NCBI RefSeq assembly: GCF_016901225.1
Contig: NZ_JAFEUL010000001.1
Coordinates: 238,773-302,772, forward strand
Reading direction: 5' to 3'
DNA from: Actibacterium sp. 188UL27-1
GTDB lineage: Bacteria > Pseudomonadota > Alphaproteobacteria > Rhodobacterales > Rhodobacteraceae
Length of the DNA stretch: 64,000 nt
Under the pieces are notes generated by a model. The model saw nothing but the letters and a program-made list of their open reading frames with translations, was not told where the DNA came from and made no database searches. The position numbers and the translations under genes are program-made. Of this stretch, positions 16,474 through 23,338 are shown in pieces (within the stretch, counting starts at the first letter, position 1; each line of letters starts with the position of its first letter).

Positions 16474-17040
16474 TCATGCAACAGCGCTTTGGCTGGTGTC
16501 ATAGCGATAGACCAGGGCCCCGGGCCATGGTTTCGCTGCGTCGAGGTCCTGTTGACCGCCCAGACGCCGGGCCAACCGGGTCGCGCGGTCATTGCCGGGC
16601 CACATGTAGCTGACCAGCGCCGAAAGACCCTGCGCCCGGCTGGCCCAGTCGCGCATGGCGTTGGCCGCTTCAAACGCGATGCCCTGGCCCTCTGCCTCGG
16701 CCGTCAGAACCCAGCCGAGTTCGGGTTCCGGAAAATCGGGGTGCCGGGAGATGCCTACAAGCCCGGCAAACCGATCCCCCTCGTCGATGGCCAAGGGGCC
16801 GATGCCGTGAAGAACCCATTCCGCGACGGACAGGCAGTAATCCTTCCATGCGGCGTTTCGATCATAGGGGCCGTTGAGGAACCGGGCCCGGGGCGATGCC
16901 AGCACCTGGGCATAGGGTTCGAAATCCCCGGTGGTCGGTGCCCGCAGTACCAGCCGCGCCGTTTCCAAAAGCGGAATGCTGACATTGGCAGAGACTGTCG
17001 CGGATGCAAAGGCGGATGAGGAGGTGGCGGCCCGGGTCAT
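16474..17040 (-). CDS. GNAT acetyltransferase, array member 12
   Basis: 188 residues, last gene of the acetyltransferase series. A Ser/Ala-rich 20-residue lead precedes the RimJ/RimL-like domain (IPLLETARLVLRAPTTGDF). The acetyl-CoA loop is EAEGQGIAFEA near 115-125, with the late helix NDRATRLARRLGG. Closest in pattern to the member at 19434-19952 (same EAEGQGIAFEA). Its ATG overlaps the previous stop by 4 bases. Substrate unknown: the family acts on protein N-termini, aminoglycosides and small amines. Confidence 0.9.
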   Translation of the reverse strand: MTRAATSSSAFASATVSANVSIPLLETARLVLRAPTTGDFEPYAQVLASPRARFLNGPYDRNAAWKDYCLSVAEWVLHGIGPLAIDEGDRFAGLVGISRHPDFPEPELGWVLTAEAEGQGIAFEAANAMRDWASRAQGLSALVSYMWPGNDRATRLARRLGGQQDLDAAKPWPGALVYRYDTSQSAVA

Positions 17041-17561
17041 GCGGCCTCCGGGTCTGTGGGGCGGTGGCGATAGACCACATCGTGGCTGTCGATGGTGGGC
17101 GCTTGCGGGTCAAGCACGGCGCCCATGCGCAAGGCCAGATCGACGGAGCGGATGTTATGCGGATCCAGATAGCTGACCGCGCCGTCCCATCCCAACTGGT
17201 CGAAGAAATAATCGCGTGTGGCGGTCACGGCCTCCAGCGCGATGCCGCGTCCTTCGACCCCGGGCCAGATCATCCACGCGATCTCCCGTTCGGGGTAGCC
17301 CGCGGGGAACCAGCCACCGGCCATGCCAAGGCTATGATCCGACCCACGCTCCGTGATGGCCCACATGCCGAAACCGCGGATCTGCCAATGGCCCATTTCG
17401 GCGGCATAGAGCATCCAGGTCTCGTATTCATTCAGCGGGCCGCCCATGAAACGCGACTGACGCGACCGAAACAGCACCTCGAAATCTGGATAGTCGTCGG
17501 GGGAGGGACCACGCAGGATCAGGCGGTCGGTTTCGATCACGGGAATTTCGCTATGGGGCAT
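17037..17561 (-). CDS. GNAT acetyltransferase, array member 11
   Basis: 174 residues from the ATG at 17561, which has GAGGAG 8 bases upstream and gives the family's standard start (EIPVIETDRLILRGPSPDDY). An in-frame codon at 17609 would overlap the previous gene by 59 bases and add an unmatched leader. Motifs: SRFMGGPLN, GHWQIRGFGMWAI, acetyl-CoA loop GVEGRGIALEA, LDPHNIRSVDLALRMGA. It overlaps the previous gene by 11 bases and the next by 4. Confidence 0.9.
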   Translation of the reverse strand: MPHSEIPVIETDRLILRGPSPDDYPDFEVLFRSRQSRFMGGPLNEYETWMLYAAEMGHWQIRGFGMWAITERGSDHSLGMAGGWFPAGYPEREIAWMIWPGVEGRGIALEAVTATRDYFFDQLGWDGAVSYLDPHNIRSVDLALRMGAVLDPQAPTIDSHDVVYRHRPTDPEAA

Positions 17562-18075
17562 TGCGCAGCTCCTCAGGTGAGGGGTGGCGCCAGACATCCA
17601 TGGTACCATAGCGGTGATGATCGAACGTGCCGTCGTGACGCGCGCCTAACCGCTCAGCCAAGGCGATGGAGCGGGTATTGGCCGGATCGATCAGGCTGAT
17701 CGCCGTGGTCCAGCCGAGTGTGTCATAGGCCCAGCTGCGGGCTGCCAAAGCGGCCTCACGGGCGATGCCGCGCCCTTCGGCGGTCTCCATGATGGTCCAA
17801 CTGATCTCGGGTTCGGGCCAATCCTCTGGATACCAGGGGCCGACATGTCCGCAATAGAGACCGGTTTCCTTTTCTTCGATCGCGAAGGTGCCATAGCCGC
17901 GCAAGGTCCAATGGCCGATTTGGCTGGCAACGGAGCGCCAGACATTGGTGGGGTGCATCGGTCCACCGACAAACGCAGACCGCTCGGTCTGGTAAAAGGC
18001 CTGTTCGTGGGGGATGTCGGCGGCCGTGATCGAGCGCAGGATCAGGCGATCTGTCGCCAGGGTTGGTTGTGTCAT
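17551..18075 (-). CDS. GNAT acetyltransferase, array member 10
   Basis: 174 residues. TLATDRLILRSITAADI opens the domain; then SAFVGGPMH, GHWTLRGYGTFAIEE, acetyl-CoA loop TAEGRGIAREA, and TLGWTTAISLIDPANTRSIALAERLGA. The LGWTT-SLI segment is shared with the members at 20269, 20790 and 21296, pointing to duplication within the array. The C-terminus ends in the MDVWRHP signature seen across the series. Confidence 0.92.
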   Translation of the reverse strand: MTQPTLATDRLILRSITAADIPHEQAFYQTERSAFVGGPMHPTNVWRSVASQIGHWTLRGYGTFAIEEKETGLYCGHVGPWYPEDWPEPEISWTIMETAEGRGIAREAALAARSWAYDTLGWTTAISLIDPANTRSIALAERLGARHDGTFDHHRYGTMDVWRHPSPEELRNAP

Positions 18076-18590
18076 GCGGCCCCCGTCGGGTGGCGAAAGA
18101 CGAGGCAGGTGGAGGCATCTTGCGGCGTGGGGACGGGCGCGTCATGGTCCTGCACCGCGCCCAGGCGTTTGGCCAGCGCGATAGAGCGGTCATTGCCCGG
18201 TGCGATATAGCTCACGATATCGGTCCAGCCGAGGGTGTTGCGGGCGTGGGCGCGGGTGGCCAAGGCGGCCTCGTGCGCGTAGCCCTTGCCCTCATGTTCG
18301 GTGGACCAGATGTGCCAGCCGATTTCGGTTTCGGGCCAGTTGATCGGGTGCCATGGACCGGCAAGGCCGATGGCCGCGCTCTCTCCGCTTGGGACGATGG
18401 CGAAGAGGCCGTATCCGCGCAGGTCCCAATGGCCTGCGAACGCCGCGAGCTTGCGCCAGGCATCGGCGGCATTGGCGGGGCCGCCCACATATCGCGACCG
18501 GTCAGTCGCGTAAAAGGCGAGGGCGGCATCCACATCCAGGTGGTTGGGGCGGCGCAGGATCAAACGCTGTGTTTCCAGTCGCTCGGTCAT
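18072..18590 (-). CDS. GNAT acetyltransferase, array member 9
   Basis: 172 residues from the ATG at 18590, which overlaps the stop of the DUF6691-type gene by 4 bases; the upstream extension lies inside that gene. MTERLETQRLILRRPNHLDV, SRYVGGPAN, GHWDLRGYGLFAIV, acetyl-CoA loop EHEGKGYAHEA, TLGWTDIVSYIAPGNDRSIALAKRLGA, and CLVFRHP near the end. First acetyltransferase after the inserted transporter pair. Confidence 0.92.
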   Translation of the reverse strand: MTERLETQRLILRRPNHLDVDAALAFYATDRSRYVGGPANAADAWRKLAAFAGHWDLRGYGLFAIVPSGESAAIGLAGPWHPINWPETEIGWHIWSTEHEGKGYAHEAALATRAHARNTLGWTDIVSYIAPGNDRSIALAKRLGAVQDHDAPVPTPQDASTCLVFRHPTGAA

Positions 18591-19015
18591 GGGGTGGCCT
18601 TTTCGCGCAAGGCCGGAAGGTGGGCGAGCAGCATCCCCCCGGCCATGGCGGCGAAGAAGATCACGGCGGAGCGTCCGCCCCAGGCGAGGACGGCCAAGGC
18701 CGGGCCGGGGCAGAGGCCCACCAGCGCCCAGCCGAGGCCGAAGAGGGCCGAACCACCGATGAGGCGGCGGTCGAGCCGGGGTTCGGCGGGGGCCGGCATG
18801 GGGCTGCCCAAGCGGGATTGCGTGCGCTGGGCGGCGATGCGCCAGGCGGCCAGCATTGGCAGGATCGCCCCGCCAAGGACAAAGGCCAGGGTCGGGTCCC
18901 ACGCGCCGAAAATGTCCAGCCAGCCCTGGACCTTGGCCGTGTCGGTCATACCGGAGACCAGGAGGCCCAACCCGAAAAGGCTGCCGCAGAGCAAGGCGAT
19001 GAGGGCACGGATCAT
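18587..19015 (-). CDS. YeeE/YedE-type transporter half, DUF6691-like
   Basis: 142 residues with about four membrane helices: MIRALIALLCGSLFGLGLLVSGM, AFVLGGAILPMLAAW, LIGGSALFGLGWALVGLCPGPALAVL, SAVIFFAAMAGGMLL. GLCPGPAL carries the cysteine typical of the second half of two-gene YeeE/YedE transporters, which import sulfur compounds such as thiosulfate. It overlaps the companion gene by 4 bases. Its presence inside an acetyltransferase series is unexplained. Confidence 0.88.
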   Translation of the reverse strand: MIRALIALLCGSLFGLGLLVSGMTDTAKVQGWLDIFGAWDPTLAFVLGGAILPMLAAWRIAAQRTQSRLGSPMPAPAEPRLDRRLIGGSALFGLGWALVGLCPGPALAVLAWGGRSAVIFFAAMAGGMLLAHLPALREKATP

Positions 19016-19434
19016 AGCCAGCCCAGCCCGTGGCGCAGAACCGCCATCGTCAGGAACCCGGCTGCCAGATAGATCGCGGTGGCCGCGATCCCGCGTTTGG
19101 ACAAACGGGAGATGCCGCAGACCCCGTGACCCGATGTGCAGCCATTGGCCAGGCGGGTGCCGATGCCCACGGCCAGTCCGCCTGCGATCAACAGGGCGGG
19201 ATTGGCAGTCATGTTGGTTTCGGGTGCGCCGCCTGCTGCGATGGTCAGGATCAGCGGTGCGAGGATGACACCAGCGACAAAGGCCAGCGGTTCGGCCGTG
19301 CGGTTCGTTCCGTCGAGCAGCCGCCCGATGATGCCAGAGGCGCCCATGATGCGGCCCGAGATCAGCAGGTACATGGCGGCGGCGGTGCCGATCATCAGCC
19401 CGCCCATGAGGCCAAATATCCAGTCGATGGGCAT
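19012..19434 (-). CDS. YeeE/YedE-family sulfur-compound transporter subunit
   Basis: 140 residues, four to five helices. The diagnostic loop GTRLANGCTSGHGVCGISRLSKRG at ~92-115 supplies the conserved cysteines used for thiosulfate or related sulfur transfer in the TsuA/YeeE family, and SGRIMGASGIIGRLL is the paired N-terminal element. Together with the DUF6691-like gene it makes one split transporter. The start touches the stop of the preceding GNAT gene. Confidence 0.9.
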   Translation of the reverse strand: MPIDWIFGLMGGLMIGTAAAMYLLISGRIMGASGIIGRLLDGTNRTAEPLAFVAGVILAPLILTIAAGGAPETNMTANPALLIAGGLAVGIGTRLANGCTSGHGVCGISRLSKRGIAATAIYLAAGFLTMAVLRHGLGWL

Positions 19435-19952
19435 CAGTCGGGTCTTCGGTGGCGATAGACCACGTCGCCTGGATCAGGACGCGAGGCATCGGGGTCAATG
19501 GTGGCGCCTAACCGTTCGGCCAAGGCACGGGAGCGGGTGTTGGGCGGGTCGATATAGCTGACGAAGCTGTCGAGCGTCAGGGTGGCGAAGGCCCAGTCGC
19601 GGGCGGCTGTCGCAGCCTCGAACGCGATGCCTTGGCCTTCGGCTTCGGGTTGGACGAACCAGCCAAGTTCGGGTTCGGGGTAGTTGTCGGGTTGGGTCAG
19701 GCCGACGGAGCCCAGGAAGGTCTGGTCGCCATGGCGGGTGAGCGACCAGCAGCCAAAGCCCTCGGTCACCCAGGAGGCTGTGTCGATGGCAAAGGCGGCA
19801 CGTGCGTCGCGCAGGTCGAACGGGCCTCCCATGAAATGCGCGCGATCCGACATCATTGTGGCGGCATAGGCGTCGAAATCCGCGCGGGCAGGCGCGCGGA
19901 GGAGCAGGCGGTCGGTGGACAAGACCGGGATGCGGGCGGCGATGTCGTTCAT
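19434..19952 (-). CDS. GNAT acetyltransferase, array member 8
   Basis: 172 residues: IPVLSTDRLLLRAPARADFDAYAATM, AHFMGGPFD, VTEGFGCWSLTRH, acetyl-CoA loop EAEGQGIAFEAA, LDSFVSYIDPPNTRSRALAERLGA, DVVYRHRRPD. It lacks the GHWxxRG segment of most members and has DTASWVTEG instead, as does the 16474-17040 protein, so these two form a subgroup. It starts inside the last codons of the degenerate member upstream (4-base overlap). Confidence 0.92.
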   Translation of the reverse strand: MNDIAARIPVLSTDRLLLRAPARADFDAYAATMMSDRAHFMGGPFDLRDARAAFAIDTASWVTEGFGCWSLTRHGDQTFLGSVGLTQPDNYPEPELGWFVQPEAEGQGIAFEAATAARDWAFATLTLDSFVSYIDPPNTRSRALAERLGATIDPDASRPDPGDVVYRHRRPD

Positions 19953-20272
19953 AGAGCCCCCGTCGCGTGGTTGCGGATTGGCGCAGCGTCGAAGGGAGCG
20001 GCCATTTTGGCATCTAGGATGGCGCCCGGTTTGCGGGCCATCCCGAGCGCCCGCCCCGTATGGCGTAGCTGCCCTATATACATCCCGAAACCGCTGCCCG
20101 GCATCGCGGCAAATCTCTGCCAGGCCGTTGGTCGGGTGAGGTGGGCACCAACCGCGGTGCTTTGCGGATCAGCGTGGAACATAGCATCATCGCCAAAATC
20201 GCTGGGCAGGGGCGGGCAAAGGGTCAAACGCTTCCTTTGCAGCGGCGCGTTCTGGGGTTCGGGGGGTGTCAT
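19949..20272 (-). pseudogene. Internally deleted GNAT acetyltransferase, array member 7
   Basis: 107 residues against ~170 for its neighbours. The N-terminal half still aligns (RKRLTLCPPLPSDF, HLTRPTAWQRFAAM), then the protein jumps to a C-terminal-like end (GAILDAKMAAPFDAAP...NHATGAL). The central acetyl-CoA-binding strand and loop (Q/R-x-x-G-x-G) is missing, so acetyl transfer is not expected. The frame is open and both 4-base overlaps with neighbours are kept, so the remnant may persist because it couples translation through the operon. It could also still fold as a regulatory half-domain. Confidence 0.65.
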
Positions 20273-20793
20273 GCGTCTGGTCCAGGATGGCGCCAGATGC
20301 CCATCGTGCCGAACATGGCGTGGTCATAGTCCCGTTCGCGGATGCAGCCCAGGCGCCGGGCGACCCCTTCGGATCCCAGATTGCCCTCGGCGATCAGGCT
20401 GACAGCCGTAGTCCAACCCAGCGTGCCGTAGACCCATTCACGTGCCGCTTTTGCCGCTTCGCTGGCATAACCGTGGCCCTCAAAGCCATTCATCAGGTCC
20501 CAGCCAAGCTCGGGTTCGGGCCAGCCATGGGGGTTCCACGGCCCGACGATACCCGCGAAGGCGCCTGTCTCCCGGATCTCAACGCCAAACCGGCCATAGC
20601 CACGCAGGGTCCAATGCCCGATCTCAGTGGCAAGCGTCCGCCAGGCGCGATCGGCGTCCGCGGGTCCGCCCACGAACCGGGCGCGGTCTGAGGCATAGAA
20701 TTCGGCCAAGACGGGAAAGTCCCCTTCGGCGAGGGCTCTCAGGCGTAGACGGTCGGTTTCCAGAACGGGAATGGAGAAGGGAGAGCTAGTCAT
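20269..20793 (-). CDS. GNAT acetyltransferase, array member 6
   Basis: 174 residues: FSIPVLETDRLRLRALAEGDF, ARFVGGPAD, GHWTLRGYGRFGVEI, acetyl-CoA loop GFEGHGYASEAAKAA, TLGWTTAVSLIAEGNLGSEGVARRLG, GIWRHPGPD. Overlaps both neighbours by 4 bases. The pattern is nearest to the 17551 and 18072 members. Confidence 0.92.
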   Translation of the reverse strand: MTSSPFSIPVLETDRLRLRALAEGDFPVLAEFYASDRARFVGGPADADRAWRTLATEIGHWTLRGYGRFGVEIRETGAFAGIVGPWNPHGWPEPELGWDLMNGFEGHGYASEAAKAAREWVYGTLGWTTAVSLIAEGNLGSEGVARRLGCIRERDYDHAMFGTMGIWRHPGPDA

Positions 20794-21299
20794 AGTTTCG
20801 GTCCCGGATGGCGGTGAAGGTCGTGGTGGATGCCATCGATTGTCAGCGTGGTTTCATGCTGCGCTCCCAAACGTGTGGCCAAAGCGATGGAGCGCGCATT
20901 CGACGGTGCGATCAGGCTGATGAATGTGGTCCATCCAAGACGTTGATAGCACCAGTCCCGCGCAGCAGTCGCAGCCTCATAGGCGATGCCGCGGCCCTCT
21001 GCGGCATCGGTCCAGAGCGTCCAACTCAGCTCTGTTTCCGGCGTTCCGTCAGGCTGATAGGGTCCAACATGTCCGATGGCCGCGTCGGTGCTGCGCTCCA
21101 CGATAGTGAACCGGCCGAAACCGCGAATGGCCCAGTGCCCCCAGAACCCGGAAAAGCCATGCCAAGTCGCGCGTGGCGTCTTGGGCCCACCAACCGGCGC
21201 CGCGCGCGCTGACGTGTAATAGGCCCGGTAGGCGGTCCAATCGTCGGGCGACGGCATCCGAAGTGTCAGCCTGTCTGTTTGTAGGGTTGGGGCGATCAT
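20790..21299 (-). CDS. GNAT acetyltransferase, array member 5
   Basis: 169 residues: IAPTLQTDRLTLRMPSPDDW, AAPVGGPKT, GFWGHWAIRGFGRFTIVE, GHVGPYQPDG, LSWTLWTDAAEGRGIAYEA, LGWTTFISLIAPSNARSIALATRLGA, DLHRHPG. It is a close paralogue of the next member upstream (21296-21805): same length, same WTLWTDAAEGRGIA core and same GFWGHWAI segment, so the pair looks like a recent tandem duplication. Confidence 0.92.
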   Translation of the reverse strand: MIAPTLQTDRLTLRMPSPDDWTAYRAYYTSARAAPVGGPKTPRATWHGFSGFWGHWAIRGFGRFTIVERSTDAAIGHVGPYQPDGTPETELSWTLWTDAAEGRGIAYEAATAARDWCYQRLGWTTFISLIAPSNARSIALATRLGAQHETTLTIDGIHHDLHRHPGPKL

Positions 21300-21805
21300 T
21301 GGCTTGGCCCTGGATGGCGGTACAGGTCGAAAGTGCCGCTGTCATTGGTCACCGGTCCTTCGCGATGGGCGCCCAGCCGGGTGGCCAAGGCGGCAGAGCG
21401 GGTATTGGCCGGGTCGATGACACTGGTCAGGGTCGTCCAACCGAGTGTGTCAAAGCACCAGTTGCGGGCCGTCAGCGCGGCTTCATGGGCAATACCGCGC
21501 CCCTCTGCTGCATCGGTCCAGAGGGTCCAGGTCAGTTCCGGCTCCGCATGGCCTTCGGGCATGTAGGGGCCGACATGGCCAATCGGCGCCCCCGTCGCGT
21601 GCTCAACTATGGTGAAACGACCAAAACCGTGGATCGCCCAATGGCCCCAGAAGCCTGCAAAACGGTGCCAGGCCTCGCGTGCTGATATCGGGCCGCCCAC
21701 GCCGACAGACCTGTTGGACGTGTAGTAGTCGCGGTAAGCAGGCCAGTCACGCGGGTCCGTCATGCGCAGGGTCAGGCGGTTTGTTCCAAGCGTGGGCGCG
21801 ATCAC
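21296..21805 (-). CDS. GNAT acetyltransferase, array member 4
   Basis: 169 residues using the GTG at 21805, which overlaps the previous stop as GTGA and gives exactly the length of its paralogue; an in-frame codon at 21832 adds an unmatched leader inside the neighbour. IAPTLGTNRLTLRMTDPRDW, GFWGHWAIHGFGRFTIVE, GHVGPYMPEG, LTWTLWTDAAEGRGIAHEA, LGWTTLTSVIDPANTRSAALATRLGA, DLYRHPG. Confidence 0.92.
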   Translation of the reverse strand: MIAPTLGTNRLTLRMTDPRDWPAYRDYYTSNRSVGVGGPISAREAWHRFAGFWGHWAIHGFGRFTIVEHATGAPIGHVGPYMPEGHAEPELTWTLWTDAAEGRGIAHEAALTARNWCFDTLGWTTLTSVIDPANTRSAALATRLGAHREGPVTNDSGTFDLYRHPGPSQ

Positions 21806-22302
21806 GGAGCGGACTCCATCGGATGGACCCAAACGGTGACGTCGCTGCGATGATCCGCGGCGCTCGCGGGTGCGGCGCCGAGTTTGCGGGCCAGCTTTTC
21901 GGACGGGGTGTTGCCGTCGATAATGTAGCTGACTAAGCGCCGCGGTGTCAGAACAGTTTTAGCGTAGCTCAGCCCGGCCCGCGCGGCTTCCAGGGCAAAG
22001 CCGTGACCTTCGTGGCCGTCGAACAAGGCCCAACCCAGTTCCATATCGGCCTTGCTTGGCGGGTTATGGACGCCGGAATAGCCAACCGGCTGGCCGTCAT
22101 GCTCAATCATCCACCAGCCAAAGCCCTTGAGGTGCCAGTGACCCAGGATCGCGGCAAAGCTGCGGAAGGCCTGTTTCTCATCCAGAATGCCACCGGCCCC
22201 AACCGCGCGCGCGCCGGTAATGAAAGCACGATAAACCGGCCAGTCCGCCATGGTAGGCGCGCGCAGGATCAAGCGCTCGGTCCGGAGCGTCGGGACGATC
22301 AT
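21802..22302 (-). CDS. GNAT acetyltransferase, array member 3
   Basis: 166 residues: IVPTLRTERLILRAPTMADW, GAGGILDEKQAF, GHWHLKGFGWWMIEHDGQPVGYSG, NPPSKADMELGWALFDGHEGHGFALEAA, RRLVSYIIDGNTPSEKLARKLGAAP, VWVHPME. Very similar to the 22299-22796 protein along its whole length, and distinct from other members by the FGWWMIEH segment and by NGNTPSE instead of PxNxRS. A second recent duplicate pair. Confidence 0.92.
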   Translation of the reverse strand: MIVPTLRTERLILRAPTMADWPVYRAFITGARAVGAGGILDEKQAFRSFAAILGHWHLKGFGWWMIEHDGQPVGYSGVHNPPSKADMELGWALFDGHEGHGFALEAARAGLSYAKTVLTPRRLVSYIIDGNTPSEKLARKLGAAPASAADHRSDVTVWVHPMESAP

Positions 22303-22796
22303 CGGGTGGTCTCCATGGGGTGGGTCCAGATGGTGACATCCTCAAATTCAGTCGATGGGCCTTCGGGCGCGGCGCCCAACTTCGTAGCCAGCGCTTCCGA
22401 CGGGGTGTTGCCGTTGAAGATGTAGCTGACCAGACGCTGGGGGCGGATAACGGCCCTGGCATAGCGCAGCCCCGCCCGTGCGGCCTCATGGGCGAAACCC
22501 TGGCCTTCTTGGCCGTCAAACAGGGCCCAGCCGATCTCCATCTCCTGTTTGTAGGGTGGGTTGTGGATACCGGAATAGCCGACGGCCTGGCCCTGGTGTT
22601 CGATCATCCACCAGCCAAAGCCCTTAAGCTGCCAATGGCCCAACATGCCCGCGAAGGTCAGCCACGCTTGTTTCGTGTCGAGCGGTCCGCCGATGCCGCC
22701 TGCGCGGGGGCCATCCACGAATGATGCATAGGCGGGCCAATCCGCCATGGTCGGCGCCCGTAGGGTCAGGCGTTCTGTGTGGAGAACAGGGATCAT
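22299..22796 (-). CDS. GNAT acetyltransferase, array member 2
   Basis: 165 residues from the ATG at 22796 (4-base overlap with the previous stop). IPVLHTERLTLRAPTMADW, GIGGPLDTKQAW, GHWQLKGFGWWMIEHQGQAVGYSG, NPPYKQEMEIGWALFDGQEGQGFAHEAA, RLVSYIFNGNTPSEALATKLGAAPEG, IWTHPME. Partner of the 21802 gene in a duplicate pair. Confidence 0.92.
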   Translation of the reverse strand: MIPVLHTERLTLRAPTMADWPAYASFVDGPRAGGIGGPLDTKQAWLTFAGMLGHWQLKGFGWWMIEHQGQAVGYSGIHNPPYKQEMEIGWALFDGQEGQGFAHEAARAGLRYARAVIRPQRLVSYIFNGNTPSEALATKLGAAPEGPSTEFEDVTIWTHPMETTR

Positions 22797-23338
22797 CGGG
22801 CAACCCCGTGGCGATAGACCAGCGTGTCGGGCTCCCCCGGCGCGGTGCCTTCGCAGGCCGCGCCAAGCCGTTCGGCCACCTGGCGCGACGCGCTGTTTGT
22901 GGCGTCGATGTAACTGACGAAACGGCCCTGGCCCAGGACACCAAACCCATGGTCGCGCAAAGCTACGGCAGCCTCCGTTGCGTAGCCTTGGCCTCGTGCG
23001 GTCTCGGCCAGCATCCAGCCAAGCTCGGGCTCCAAATCCTCCCACTCCATAGCGAGCAGGACAAAGCCGAGGGTTTCGCCGGTCTCGCGATGCTCCAGCG
23101 CCATCAGACCCGAGCCGCGCAAGAGCCAGCCTGCAGTATACACGCAGAATTCCTCCCAGGCCGCCTCGGACCCGCCGTCAAAGTCGCCGTTCAGAAACAG
23201 CGCCTCCCAAACCGTGAAATCCTCCAAGACAGGCGCACGCAGGATCAGCCGCCGGGTTTTAAGCCGGGGGAGCGCCGCGCGATGGGCCCGAGCCGCCACC
23301 GCAGCGGGGCCGGTTGGAGGGATCAGGCAGGGTTGCAT
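22793..23338 (-). CDS. GNAT acetyltransferase, array member 1 (next to ffh)
   Basis: 181 residues, first of the series. A 25-residue lead precedes LPRLKTRRLILRAPVLEDF. Then GWLLRGSGLMALEHRETGETLGFVLL, LEPELGWMLAETARGQGYATEAA, FVSYIDATNSASRQVAERLGA, LVYRHG. It has the RGQGYATEA acetyl-CoA loop of typical RimJ/RimL-type enzymes and is the most divergent full-length member. The start codon touches the ffh stop, so the whole series can be translated behind ffh. Confidence 0.92.
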   Translation of the reverse strand: MQPCLIPPTGPAAVAARAHRAALPRLKTRRLILRAPVLEDFTVWEALFLNGDFDGGSEAAWEEFCVYTAGWLLRGSGLMALEHRETGETLGFVLLAMEWEDLEPELGWMLAETARGQGYATEAAVALRDHGFGVLGQGRFVSYIDATNSASRQVAERLGAACEGTAPGEPDTLVYRHGVAR

